Source: Penium margaritaceum
Lineage: Eukaryota > Streptophyta > Zygnematophyceae > Desmidiales > Peniaceae
Length of the DNA: 64,000 bases
Direction: 5' to 3'
NCBI GenBank assembly: GCA_023375785.1
Contig: SZWC01004733.1
Coordinates: 23,498-87,497 of the forward strand
Of this stretch, positions 1 through 11,559 are shown piece after piece (the first letter of the stretch is position 1; each line of letters begins with the position of its first letter). The notes below the pieces were generated by a model that saw nothing but the letters and a program-made list of their open reading frames with translations, had not been told where the DNA came from and did not search any database. The position numbers and the translations under genes are program-made.

Positions 1-34
<34 letters not shown>
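1..34. repeat. (GA)n microsatellite at window edge
   Basis: Pure GA dinucleotide run of 34 bases at the very start, so its full length is unknown. The gag reading frame of Copia fossil A stays open through it, so it may lie inside that gag. Confidence 0.95.
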
Positions 35-35
<1 letters not shown>

Positions 36-1300
36 CAACCCCATCGCCCCAGGAGTCTGCTGGTCCCACTGCCGCCCCTGCGCAGAGACGAGAGTCCATG
101 GTCGACGAGTGGGATCAGGCGCCACCTCCCACTGGGGAGGACGCGCTTCGCCGGCTGATGGAGCAGATGAGGAGCCTGCGCATTGAGACACCGGCGCCCA
201 GTTCGAGGGGACAACAGCAGCAGCAGCAGCAGCAGACCGACCTGCGTCAGGTCTCGGGTGCCGCTGGAGGAGCAGTGTTGATGCTTTTCATGCCCTTCCC
301 ACGCCCGCTCCTAGCACCACCAGAGGTCCAGCTCCCCACGGAGCGACGACCCAAGGACTTCGAGACTTCCCCGCCTCGCTACGACAGCAAGGCGGGGTGT
401 GACTGTTGGGAGGTGCTGTTTCAGGTATGGGCAGACTCAGAGGGAGTCTGGCCCTACTACCACAGCCAGTACCAGATGGCTGATCCGCTCCAGTCCCAGA
501 CGGCAGCGCGTGCCATGCGTGGACTGCTGTACGCACTTCCACAGGAGACAGTGGTCGACTTCCGCCCCTTCCTGGGCGCGCCTGGGACAGGAGCAGGCGC
601 AGACCTGCGCGGCGGCTGGGAGCTGGCGCTGACCCTTTTTGCAGCAGAGACTCACGCGACCCGGTCAGCGCGCCATCGCGAGTTCCACTCCCTTCATCAG
701 GGATCCTCGGAGTCAGCAGCTGATTATTGGCCTCGGGCCATGCGCCTGTACACTCGTCTGGGCACCGGAGGCGGCTCTCAGCTCTGGGCGCTGGACACCA
801 TCATGCTGGGAGTGCGCCCCGAGCTCACTGACACCTTCTCCCGCCTCGACCAGGACTTCCTCGCGTCCATGTCCGAGACCATGTAGCTGTTGCCCTGGGC
901 GCAGCGGTACTTCATCCAGGTCGCGACAGCTGACGAGGCAGCCCGCGCGCATCGGCAGGGCGCCATGGCCGCAGCAGCAGTGGGAGCGACGTCCTCTACG
1001 CCTTCCACACCGTCGTCCACCTTCACCCCCACCAGCTCCACCTCTGCCTCTCCCNCAGCCGTGAAGGGGAAGAAGGGGAAGAAGAAGAGGGGACCGCAGC
1101 AGCCTTCCGGTGGCACCGGACGGGCGGTCCGCTGCCACAACTGCGGCGGACCTCATCGCTACACTGAGTGTCAGCAGGAGCTGGACTGGGCGAGGATCAC
1201 TCGCGGTCTTCAGGCAGCCCACGAGGAGCGGATCCGCACTGGAGCAGCAGTCCGTGCTGCAGCGACCTCGGGGGCAGCACCGGCGGCAGATCCTCCGCCA
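2..1300 (+). pseudogene. Copia A gag region (fossil)
   Basis: This is the capsid/nucleocapsid part of fossil A. The frame is already open at the window edge, so the true start lies to the left. A poly-Gln stretch (CAG repeats near 215-235) and a Lys-rich patch precede a zinc knuckle reading CHNCGGPHRYTEC at about 1131-1170. The spacing is C-X2-C-X3-H-X4-C, one residue shorter than the usual retroviral knuckle and shared with fossil B, so it looks like a group trait. A single N lies at 1055. Confidence 0.88.
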
Positions 1301-1589
1301 TCCGGGGGGAGTACCACGCCGGACCCGAGGGACCAGACCATCGCGGAGCTACGTCGACTGCTGGCACTTTGCTCACAGGGAGGGGCGAGTGTGTTGTCAC
1401 AGCCGAGTGGTCCACAGACTGACTGTCCATCTGTGTTTGTGGCACGTGGTCGTACTTGTGGGGGGGCTACGTCGCCTGGTGAGGATGAGTCTGACAACAC
1501 AGAGTGGTTGAATGAGTCGCATCGTCCTGCATTGTCCCGCTGTCCTGCCACACCGGCTGAGCGTCCAGCAGAGGCAGCGTGCTCCGTTG

Positions 1590-3000
1590 CTCGTTGTACC
1601 GTGACCACCACAGGTCGTGAGGCGAGGGGCCACTGGATCATTGACTCAGGGGCCACTCACCACATGACCTGCGACCGTACCGCCTTTGTCGTGCTTGGTC
1701 TTGTTGGATCTGTTCGGTCAGCGCGGACAGGTTCTGGACAGTCACTACCTGTTCAGGGGACAGTGGTCGTACGGTTCGATGGTCCGCCTGGTTCCGTGTA
1801 TCTTTTTGACGTGCTTTTTGTGCCTGATCTCGAGCTCAGCATGCTCTCTGTCCGTGCCTGCACGAGGATGGGTCTCTCTGTTCACCACTCCATTGATGAT
1901 GCCACGATCACTGCACTTGACACTTCCACGGTTGTGTTGCGTGCCTCTGTTGTGGATGACTTGTATCGCATCGTGCGCTGCTCTGCTCCTGACTCTTCCC
2001 CTTGCTCATCTGCCCGCGTCTTTGTCACGGGGGTGTTGTCTCCTGACCACCAGCGCCTGTTACATCGGCGCCTGTGTCATGTGAGCACGGACACTGTGTC
2101 CAGGCTCATTCGTACACAGCCCGCTCTCGGTCTTGACGCGGCTTCCTTCGAGAAGCCGCCCAAGACCGACTGTCTGTTCTGCGCTCAGGGCAAGATGCAT
2201 TGATGCACCTACCCTGCCTCCGTCACTCGCGCGCAACGTCCCCTGGAGCTTGTCCACTCGGACCTCCTCGGACCTCTCCCTGTCGAGTCTGTCGCTGACC
2301 GTGGTCGATATGTTCTTACCCTCACGGATGAATTCACCCGTATGCGGTGGGTCTACTGCCTCAGCCACAAGAGTGATGCCGCTCTAGCCGTGCGCTTGTG
2401 GCTCGTGATGGCCGAGCGTCAGCCTCGTCACTCCCTCCACACCTTCCGCTCTGACCGCGGCGGTGAGTGTCTCGGTGAGCTGACCACTCACTTCGCCGAG
2501 CTTGGTATCTGTCACCAGCTCTCGGCCCCTGCTACGCCACAGCAGAACGGTGTGTCCGAGCACTAGAACCGCACCATGGTGGACGCGATTCGCGCCATGC
2601 ACGCTGAGTGCGGTCTCCCGGAGTCCTTCGCCTTCGAGGGCTTCGCCTACATGACGTGGGTCTGGAACCGCCTCCCGCATGGTCCCTTGCCGGTCCACAT
2701 CACGCCGTATGAGCTATGGTTCGGTCACCGTGCGGACCTCAGGCTTGCTCGCGTCTGGGGTTCCTTGGCTTGTGTCTGGTACACCGAAGACCAACAGGGG
2801 TCCAAGGTCTCTCCGCGCGGCCGGATGTGTGCCTTCCTCGGTATCTCCTCGCGCTCCAAAGCGTGGCGTTTCTGGGATGCGGGTCGCCACCGCATCGTTG
2901 AGTCGCGCAACGCGCTGTTTTTTGAGGCACTGTCGTACCGCGACCTGTCTGCCATTCTCACCCAGGCAACGTCTCACGTTCCCACCTGTGAGGCCTCCCG
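1590..3000 (+). pseudogene. Copia A protease and integrase region (fossil)
   Basis: The aspartic protease active site reads DSGATHHMTC near 1640-1670. A GAG-pre-integrase HHCC-type segment (RRLCHV at about 2070, then CLFCAQGKMH near 2175) leads into an integrase core with a VHSDLLGP block near 2250, an SDRGGE block near 2450 and QNGVSE near 2545. The WNRLPHGPLP and PYELWFG segments near 2665-2725 are typical of the end of a plant Copia integrase core. The integrase would insert the cDNA copy into the host genome. The region is broken. Confidence 0.9.
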
Positions 3001-3250
3001 TCAGATGGGGGAGTCTACCCCACAGGGTGAGTCCATCCGGGGTGCCTCCGGGGTGGGACCGTCGCTGGCCAACATTGACCCGGCCATCATTGACCTGTCC
3101 ATCGTTGCTTTCGGGCCTGTAGTCTCTACGCCTGCCCCGCTTGCGCCTGCCACAACTGTCTTGCCTGCGCCTGCCGCGCCTGCCTCACCCGCGCCCACCG
3201 CGACTACCTCGCCCGCGCCTGCCGCGCCCGCGCCTGCCGCGACTGCCTCG

Positions 3251-3370
3251 CCCGCACCTGCAGCGCCTGCTTCATCCGCACCTGCAGCGCTTGCTTTGCC
3301 CGCACCTGCAGCGCCTGCTTCGCCCGCACCTGCAGCGCCTGCTTCGCCCGCACCTGCAGCGCCTGCTTCG
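3251..3370 (+). repeat. 24-bp minisatellite coding Pro/Ala/Ser
   Basis: Five units of 24 bp start at about 3251, 3275, 3299, 3323 and 3347. Each codes an eight-residue Pro-Ala-Ser block. They sit in a wider Pro/Ala-rich linker (about 3130-3540) between integrase and reverse transcriptase of fossil A. Fossil B has a Pro/Ser-rich linker at the same place but not this array, so the array expanded in A or its close relatives. Confidence 0.85.
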
Positions 3371-3879
3371 CCTGCCGGGGCTGCACCTGCTGCCTCTTCG
3401 CCTGCGGCGCCTGCCTCACCCGCGCCCGCCGCGACTGTCTCGCCCGCGCCTACCGCGACCGTCTCGTCCGTGCCTGCATCGCCTGTATTACCCGTGCCTG
3501 CCGTGCCTGTCTCGCCCACGCCTGCAACGTCTCCAAAGACAGCACCTACCCTCCCTGTGCCAGAACCATCGGTCAGCTCAGACTCGAGCTACTCCTGTGG
3601 ACTAGGTGGGCGTCTCCGCCCACTGGCCTCACGAGAACCTTTGACTACGGTTGCGCCACCCAGACGACGCACGCGCAGCGTGCACAGTGAAGACCCTGGC
3701 ACAAAGGCTCTTGGCCTAAGTGTCCAAGGCACCTACACGGAGGTGCACCCAGCTTGTCCCATTGGGCACCAGCTGATTGCCGACGAGCACGAGGCTGCAC
3801 ACGCAGCTGCCGCTGACCTATTTGCGGTCCGTCCGACCCATGAGGCATGTGTCCTGGCCACCCAGAGCTCCCCTTTGAC

Positions 3880-5659
3880 GGTCCCTGATCCAGACACGTT
3901 AAAGGAGGCTCTCTTAGGAGAGGATGTTGAGCAGTGGCGGGCCGCCTGTGAGGACGAGCTTAGGGCCATCCGGGAGCATGGAGTCTTTGAGCTGGTCGAC
4001 CGTCCTGAGGGACGGAAGGTCGTGCAGGCCAAGTGGGTCTTCCGCAAGAAGGTGAAGCCTGACGGCTCACTGGACCGCTATAAGGCCCGCTTGACTACCA
4101 AGGGATTCTCTCAGGTTGAGGGGATCGACTTCACTGACACCTTTGCCCCTATTGGTCGCATGACCACAGCTCGCGCGCTGCTTGGTGTGGTCGCTCACCA
4201 TGACTGGGAGCTACACCAGATGGATGTGAACAATGCCTTCCTCCACGGCACCTTGGAGGAGGAGATCTACATGGTCCAGCCACCTGGGTTTGAGGTCGAN
4301 NCCAAGGGATTCTCTCAGGTTGAGGGGATCGACTTCACTGACACCTTTGCCCCTGTTGGCCGCATGACCACAGCTCGCGCGCTGCTTGGTGTGGTCGCTC
4401 ACCATGACTGGGAGCTACACCAGATGGATGTGAACAATGCCTTCCTCCACGGCACCTTGGAGGAGGAGATCTACATGGTGCAGCCACCTGGGTTTGAGGT
4501 CGAGGGCAACAAGGTCTGGCGCTTGCGCAAGGCCTTGTATGGCCTGAAGCAGTCGCCCCGGTGCTGGAACCGAGAGATCACTCGCACCCTCACTCAGGCC
4601 GAGTACGTCCAGAGTGATGCCGACCCGTCACTTTTCATCCGACGGACAGCCGAGCACCTCACTGCCATTCTGGTGTATGTGGACGATCTCCTGATTGCGT
4701 CTCCTTCACTGGAGGCCGTGAAGGAGGCCAAGGCGGTCCTGCAGGCCGTGTACAGGATGAAGGACCTCAGTCCAGCGGCTGTTTTCCTCGGGATGGAGAT
4801 TGTGCGTGATCGCCGTCGACGGACACTCCTCCTCCATCAGGCACGATATGCACAGGTTGTGGGGGAGCGGTTTGCTGACCTCCTTGGCGCTGTTCCCGCT
4901 GCCTCGTCACCCATCACTCCCGACGGGCAGGATGCCCTGAAGGTGACAGACCCAGCCAATCTGGACGAGCCTGTGGACGTGACCCTATACTTGCGCATCA
5001 TTGGCTCACTGATGTACTTGGCCACGACCACGCGTCCCGACGTTGCGTTCGCTGTCAACCTACTTGCACAGTTCAGTCAGTCCCCTCGGGCTCGCGCTCT
5101 GCACGCAGCTTTGCGAGTCGTCCGGTACGTGGTCTCCACACCGTATCACGGTCTCTGCTTTCGGAGACAGTGCTCGGTTGTGGTAGATGGCTACACCGAC
5201 ACCGACTGGGCATGGAGTCCTGATGGACGCAGCCGCACGGGTTACGTGTTCCTGCTTGGTGGCACCGTTGTGTCTTGGCGTAGCGGCAAGCAGGGGTGCA
5301 TTACTCGCAGCTCCTCAGAGGCTGAGTATGTTGCTCTAGGCGCTGGCGCCGCTGAGGCGGTGTGGCTGCAACGGTTGTTCCAGTGCTTGGGTCAGTCCGT
5401 GCCTACCATCATCCTCCGATGTGACAACCAGAGTGCTCTCGCGATCGCTGAGAACTCTGGTGTGTTCCACGCACGCACGAAGAACATCGCTGTCAAGTAT
5501 AATATTGTGCACGATCTGGTGGAGCGGCAGTTGATCTCCATCGTCTGGGTGGGCACAGACTTGCAGCGCGCTGACTTCCTGACCAAGGCACTGGCACGTG
5601 GGAAGTTCCTCGGGGCTGTTTGTTCCGTCGGATTGCGACCCCTGTCCGAGAGTGGGTGA
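3880..5659 (+). pseudogene. Copia A reverse transcriptase and RNase H (fossil)
   Basis: The Copia-type reverse transcriptase starts near 3895; KWVFRKKVKPDG lies near 4033-4070. The MDVNNAFLHG block carries a catalytic Asp, and the polymerase box reads YVDDLLIASP near 4675. RNase H follows with YTDTDWAWSPDGRSRTGY near 5195, SSSEAEYVAL near 5315 and a [14 protein letters not shown] block near 5420. The frame ends at 5659 and the polypurine tract follows 81 bp later. The domain set is complete apart from the duplicated, gap-associated stretch described at 4098-4503. Confidence 0.92.
4098..4503. other. Assembly gap (2 N) with a 202-bp duplication on its two sides
   Basis: N bases occupy 4300-4301. 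The 202 bp on the left (4098-4299) recur on the right (4302-4503) with about three differences. A placeholder gap flanked by the same sequence twice is what results when two overlapping contig ends are not merged. The small difference may be allelic. I read it as an artefact. Confidence 0.85.
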
Positions 5660-5747
5660 TTGTCTGGGTCCCTGTTGAGCACTTTGTGTTGCACCGGCAC
5701 GCGTTCTGCATGTGAATGGACATGCGTACCATCGTGTCATGGGGGAG

Positions 5748-6381
5748 TGTTGTGATGTTGTCAGTCATATACAGTTGTACAATTGGTTGTGACCACTCGG
5801 CCGTGTCCATGCTCGTGCAGATCCTTGAGGAGGACCCAGCTGGAGACAGAGTTCCCTGAGGTGATGCTCCACCCGCTGGAGGCAGCCTGGCAGCCTACCC
5901 AGTGTACCAGAGGGCTCCCACAGCCCACGGACTACGTTTGGAGGTCTTCGGGATTTTCTCGGTGGACAGCCCTGCCAGGCTGATTTACATGTTTGTTTTC
6001 TTACACTCTCCGGCTGTTCCCGGACGTAGGCGTGTGAACAGTTGTTGTGTCTGTCCTTTTGTCATGCATCCGTAGGATCATACGGCGCTCCGTTTGGACG
6101 CTTGTGCACAGAATTATGGCCAAAACAGTGGTTTTGGGCCGGTTCAGGTTTGACAGGCACCGCCGTGTGCGCCACCCGCTGTGAGCCACGGCGGCTGTTT
6201 ATGTTGTGGACCTGTCATTTGTTATCTCTCTCTGCATTAACTTCAGTTGAAGCTTGAGATACAAGTGCACGTGTCTCTCCCTACCCTTGCTGTCCCTTGC
6301 ATGACCTGTGTGTCAACCAGCCAGACCCGTGCTGTCAGGCTAGGAAGCAGAAAGGCTAGGAAGCTTCCTGGAATCTTCTCA
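5748..6381 (+). repeat. 3' LTR of Copia A
   Basis: It begins TGTTGTGATG right after the polypurine tract GGGGGAG and ends in TCTTCTCA, giving 634 bp with TG...CA ends. It shares long blocks with the LTRs of fossil B, for example the stretch around 5791-5823 against 6431-6463, and the hairpin near 6118-6140. Confidence 0.85.
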
Positions 6382-6386
6382 CTATG
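6382..6386. repeat. CTATG target-site duplication, left copy
   Basis: The five bases CTATG stand between the end of A's 3' LTR and the start of B's 5' LTR. The same five bases follow B's 3' LTR at 14033-14037, so they are the target duplication of B. Confidence 0.88.
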
Positions 6387-7026
6387 TGTTGTGATTTGTA
6401 TCGTTCATGTCAACCTGTACAGTTTATTGTGACCACTCGGCCGTGTCCATGCTCGTGCAGATCCCTGATGCGGACCCAGGTGGCACCGGGACGTCGTCTG
6501 GTGGTGGACTACCTGCTCGGAGCTAATTGACGGTCGCCCCAAAGTCCTGGATGCTGGGACCTTCTGCAATTATTCTGTAGCTTGTAGGATTTCATCAGTG
6601 GACTGGCCGTGGGCCCAATTTGCATGTCTTTGCATTATGTGTCCACCGTTTGTTGCGGGATGTATGCATGTGACCAGTGGTAGCGTCCGGCTTGAGATTG
6701 TGCACTTGTAGGTTCAGACAGCGTAGCGTTCTGACTTGTCTACGCTGAGTTACGGCCAAAACAGTGGTTTTGGGCCGGTTTTAGGACAGACCTTGCATTG
6801 CCGCGTGCAACACCCGCCTTGCGCCGCGGCAGGTACTTATGCCATGGACCTGTCATTTGTCATCCTCTCTACAAATGCTATTTGAAGCATTCTGACACCT
6901 TGCCTTGTGTCCTCTAGCCAGACCCTTGCCGTTGTGTGCACGATTTGTGACTGTCGTCACTGTCTGACCAGACACTGACGCCTAGTCAGCGGCAATATTG
7001 CTAGGAAGCTTCCACGCATTTTCTCA
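6387..7026 (+). repeat. 5' LTR of Copia B
   Basis: 640 bp, TGTTGTGATT at the start and TTTTCTCA at the end. It is followed at once by the primer binding site. A hairpin-forming block lies at 6754-6776. Confidence 0.92.
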
Positions 7027-7038
7027 TGGTATCAGAGC
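7027..7038 (+). promoter_or_regulatory. Primer binding site of Copia B
   Basis: TGGTATCAGAGC directly follows the 5' LTR. This is the standard plant Copia site, complementary to the 3' part of initiator tRNA(Met), where minus-strand DNA synthesis starts. Confidence 0.93.
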
Positions 7039-7566
7039 AGCGAGACTCCTCTCGCTGAGCTGCGCTGCAGAGATGCAGCATTGACAGCAACAGTGAGAGT
7101 CACCGCCGCCGCCATATCCTGGGACTTGTTGCAGCCGTTTTTTTGACAACGACATCATCACTCAGTCCCCACTACCACATCCTGTGAGTTGCGGCATTTA
7201 CTAGCTCCTACAGCAGTAGTAGCAGCAGTTGTAGCTACTGCGCGGTTTCTGCTGCACAGAAACTATGCAGCACTGCGTAGGGTTGCATGACACTGCGTTG
7301 GTCTGCGCAATCTCTGTGCAGTCGCCAGCCGGGGGTGACGAGGTCACCCCCACCGGTCACGCGAAGTTCGCATGACCTTCCAAGAGAAAAAAAGCTGGCA
7401 TAAAATACACTAGCGAAAAAGACGCTAGCTTTTTTTGCTAGCAAAAGAAACGCTGAAGTCATCATCAGTTGTGCTGGCGTCAGCATTTTTCGGGTCAAAA
7501 CATCAATGTTTGTGAACGTTTCAACTCCTCGAGAAACGCTGTTGGTTTCTCGTTCGGAGCATTTTT

Positions 7567-9600
7567 ATGTTCGGCCCCATACTGAGCGTTGACATGGCTC
7601 CGACCGGTGACAAGAGCAAAGGACCATCAGATCCTTCTTCCTCCTCCTCCGGGGTCATGAGGCCACGCTCGCAGGCCATTGCGGAGCTGCGGAATCAGCA
7701 CGATGAGATATGTCGCCTACAGCAGCAGCAGAGCGACGCCATCCGCACGCTTAGTGATCTTCTTCAGAGTCAGTCCACAGCCCTACAGCACACCTTCGAG
7801 GGAGTCGGCGGTGTCACAGGTTCTGCACAGCAGTCAGCATCTACACCGAGGAGAGCGGCAGGAAAGGACCCGCCACTTCTTGATCCTTTGGAGGAGGACC
7901 CTGATATGCCAGGCATGGACGATGACACTCCCGAGAGGGAGATTCGCGTACTTGAGGAGCGTCTTCGCGAGCTGGAGACGTGTTCCGGTTCCCCATTCCA
8001 GGGGATCCGATNAGAGTCAGTCCACAGCCCTACAGCACACCTTCGAGGGAGTCGGCGGTGTCACAGGTTCTGCACAGCAGTCAGCATCTACACCGAGGAG
8101 AGCGGCAGGAAAGGACCCGCCACTTCTTGATCCTTTGGAGGAGGACCCTGATATGCCAGGCATGGACGATGACACTCCCGAGAGGGAGATTCGCGTACTT
8201 GAGGAGCGTCTTCGCGAGCTGGAGACGTGTTCCGGTTCCCCATTCCAGGGGATCCGATCTTCGCCTGAGACATACCTCGGCGACTTTCCTCATCCCGATG
8301 TCTTCCCCATCCCTTGTCTTTCCCATCCTTTGGTTTCTCTCCCTATAGAGCGGCAACCTAGGGACTTTGAGACACCGCCACCACCATATGTCAGCGAGGA
8401 CGGCTTTGACTCCTAGGAGACCCTTTTCCAGGTCTGGGCCACTTCAGAGGGAGTTTGGCCCTACTACCACAGTCAGTACCAGATTATGGACCATGCTCAG
8501 ATACTGACAACGGCTCGGGCGATGCGCAGACTTCTTTACGCCATGCCTCGCGAGACTGTCGTTGACTTTCGCCCCTTCCTTGGAGAGGCCGGCACAGGTG
8601 CGGGTGCTGACCCACGTCTGGGCTGGGAGCTGGCATTGTCCCTGCTTGCTTCACAGGCACACGCCACCCACGCGGCTCACATCCGCGCCTTCCAATCCTT
8701 TCGTCAGGGACCTGCCAAGCCCGCAGCCGCTTACAGGCGGCGCGCCATGCGCATCTATGTGCACCTTGGGACCGCAGGAGGGACACAGTTGTGGGTGCTT
8801 CGCACGCTCATGATCGGAGTCTGTCTTGAGCATGCCGACATCTTCACGAGGTACAGCGACGAAACACTCAAGCCTTTCTCCACCTCCCTTCAGCTTCTTT
8901 CTTGGGCGCATCAACTTTTCCTCCAAGTGACATTCGCTCGTGAGGCAGCCGTCGCCCACCAAGAGAGTTCAATTACTGCACCGGTCATCGCGTCACCACC
9001 GACGCGTCTCTTGCAGTTCACTTCTCCATCCTCTGGCACGCCCTCCTCTTCCCCTTCCATCCCAGCTACCCCGACTCAGACGCAGGGTGTGGTAGCAGTA
9101 GTAGAGGGGAAGAAGAGCAGAAAGAAGCGTGGCTCGGGCCAGCAGCAGTCACTGCAGCAACAGTCATCGCAGCAGCAGTCATTAGGCGGTAGCAGTGGAT
9201 GTACTGTTCATTGCTATAATTGTGGAGGCGCTCATCGCTACACCGAGTGCCAACAGCCACTTGACTGGGCACGGATCACTTGTGGTCTTCAGGTTGCACA
9301 CGCACAGCGGTTTGCGTCGAGCAGCACAGCCTCTGGTCGCACGGCAACCACGACTGTAGTAGTTCCCACTTCCCCACCGGCGAGCAGCGGAGACCCGGAC
9401 CCCCGTGACCGCACCATCGCCGAGCTCCGTCAGCTCCTGGCGCTTTGCTCTCAAGGAGGTGCAAGTGTTTTGTCACAGCCGGGTGCTTCACAGACCGTAT
9501 GTTTGTCTGTTCTCGTCTCTCGTGATGACTCATGTGGGCAAGCACAGCTGGCATGTGATGATGATGGACTTGATAATACAGATTGGATTTTTTAGTCTTA
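7567..9600 (+). pseudogene. Copia B gag region (fossil)
   Basis: An N-terminal segment starting MFGPILSVDMAPTGDKSK includes a Gln-rich stretch and an acidic, possibly helical stretch, then a capsid-like part that parallels fossil A (shared RRLLYAMPRETVVDFRPFLG-type segment near 8525). The zinc knuckle reads CYNCGGAHRYTEC near 9210-9250, with the same C-X2-C-X3-H-X4-C spacing as A. A gap-edge duplication (7766-8011 repeated at 8013-8258) interrupts it. The region is broken. Confidence 0.87.
7766..8258. other. Assembly gap (1 N) with a 246-bp duplication on its two sides
   Basis: One N at 8012 separates two copies of the same 246 bp (7766-8011 and 8013-8258) in which I saw no difference. It has the same form as the gap at 4300 and is best read as unmerged contig ends. 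Confidence 0.87.
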
Positions 9601-9699
9601 CCTGTGTGCCCTTCGTCGTTCTCCCTCCTGTGTTGTCGAGCGCCCGTCTGCAGCTGACAGTTCCATTGCATGTTGCACCGTCACGTCCTCCAGTTGTGA

Positions 9700-10960
9700 T
9701 TTGGGTGGCACTTGAATCATCGATTCCGGTGCCACTCACCACATGACATGTCGTTGTAGTCACTTCGTTGTCCTCGGTCCTGTGGCATGTGTTCGATCCG
9801 TTCGCATAGTGTCTGGTCAGTCCTTGCCAGTCTAGGGTGTTGGGGTTGTGTGCTTCGATGGTCCGTCTGGCCCCTTGTATCTCTCCGACATGCTTTTTGT
9901 GCCTGACCTTGAGCTCAGCTTGCTCTTTGTGCGTGCCTGCATTTTGATGGGACTCTCTGTGGAGCACACTGTCGACTCCGCGACAGTGACTGCTCTTGAT
10001 ACTCACACTGTTGTTATTCGTGCCTCTGTTGTGGATGATCTGTACCGTGTTCCTCAGATCTCTTCTTCACCTTGCTCCCTTTTCCCTCCTGCTTGTGTAT
10101 TTGTCACTGGTGTCCTGTATGCTGAGCACCAGTGCCTGCTGCATCGACGTCTGTGTCATGTGGGCTCCGACACTGTGTCGAAGCTCATTAGGACACAGTC
10201 CGCCCTTGGTCTTGACGTGGCTTCTTTCGAGAAGCCGCCCAAGACCGATTGTCTAATTTGCACTCAGGGTAAGATGCATCGCTCCACCTACCCTGACTCC
10301 CGTTCTCGAGCCCTTTGCCCCCTCAAGCTAGTCCATTCGGACCTTCTCGGTCCTCTCCGTGTCAAGTCCTTATCCGATCGGGGCCGATATGTCCTGACCC
10401 TGACCGATGACTTCACTCGGATGCGGTGGATCTACAGCCTGCGCCAGAAGAGTGATGCCGCTCTCGTGGTCCATCTCTGGCTAGTGATGGCTGAGCGTCA
10501 GTCTTGCCACTCGCTACATACCTTCCGCTCGGATCGCGGCGGTAAGTTTCTTTGCGAAATGGACAGTTTTTTTGCCAAGCGCGGAATTTTTCACCAGGTC
10601 TCTGCACCTGTCACTCCTCGGCAGATTGGTGTCTCTAAGCGCTGGAACCGCACCATGGAGGATGCGGTTTGTGCTATGCGGTCTGAGTGCGGTCTCCCGG
10701 AATCCTTCGCCTTTGAAGGATTCGCCTACATGACGTGGGTCTAGAACCGCCTCCCGCACGGTCCTCTTCCGGACCACGTTACACCATATGAGCTCTGGTT
10801 TGGCCATCGTGCCGATCTGTGTCTTGCTTGTGTCTAGGGCTTAGTGGCTTCTGTGTGGTACACGGAGGATCAGCAGGGGTCCAAGGTCTCTCCGCGGGGT
10901 CGCTTGTGTACCTTGGTATCTCCCCATGGTTGTAGGCCTGACGTTTTTGGCACCATGCTT
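9700..10960 (+). pseudogene. Copia B protease and integrase region (fossil)
   Basis: The protease motif DSGATHHMTC lies near 9720-9750. The pre-integrase segment (HRRLCHVGSDTVSKL) lies near 10140 and CLICTQGKMH near 10255. The integrase core follows with VHSDLLGPLRVKS near 10330 and SDRGGKF near 10530. The PESFAFEGFAYMTWV segment near 10700 matches fossil A almost exactly. The region is broken. Confidence 0.88.
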
Positions 10961-11559
10961 GTCGTCGCATTGTTTGGTCGTGCGTCGCGCTCTTCTTTTA
11001 GTCTCTCACCTACCGCGATCTGTCCTCGATTGTGTCGATGTCTGTCACACACGTTCCTACGTGTTAGGATTCTCGACGGATGGGTGAGTCTGAGCCTAGG
11101 AGCACATCTCGTCCGGTTGATGTGTCCGTTCGAGCCCCCTCCACTTCTCGGTCTCTGGCTCTTGATGACCCGGCGATCATCGCTGTCGGCCCAAAGACCT
11201 CTCCCGTCCAACCTGTCTCCTCTCCCACACCGTTGCACCCCATAGACACCCATGATGCTATCCCTCTGTCCACCGGTTCTCCTGTCTCTATGGGCAGTCC
11301 TGCTACCACTCCCATTCCTGCGTCTCCCATCCGTTCACCAGCCTCTCCTCCCACTGCATCACCTGCCCCTGTGCCTCAGTCCTCACCGGATGTGGTTGTG
11401 CCTGTCTCTGAGACTACGGTCAGCCCTTTGAGTCCAGGCTACTCGCGTGAGCCCGGTGGTCATCTTCGACTGTTGGGCTCCGGATCTCAGCGAGTGTCAG
11501 GTCTCGCACTCAAAAGCTCCACTCGCAGCATTGCGAGTGGCGATCCCGGCACAAAGGCC

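Larger units (their letters stand above)
1..6381 (+). mobile_element. Copia LTR retrotransposon fossil A, left end outside window
   Basis: Parts appear in the Copia order gag, protease, integrase, reverse transcriptase, RNase H, then a polypurine tract (5741-5747) and a 3' LTR (5748-6381). The 5' LTR, primer site and gag start lie left of the window. It is broken, with only a few breaks, and its long RT/RNase H stretch is among the best preserved in the window. It belongs to the same group as fossil B: their gag zinc knuckles, protease and LTRs are clearly related. Age cannot be taken from LTR divergence because only one LTR is visible. One apparent defect, around the N bases at 4300, looks like an assembly artefact. 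Confidence 0.93.

Noticed and set aside
3001-3519. A 172-codon Gly/Ala-rich minus-strand frame
   Set aside because: It is the reverse-strand shadow of the Pro/Ala-rich linker of Copia A.
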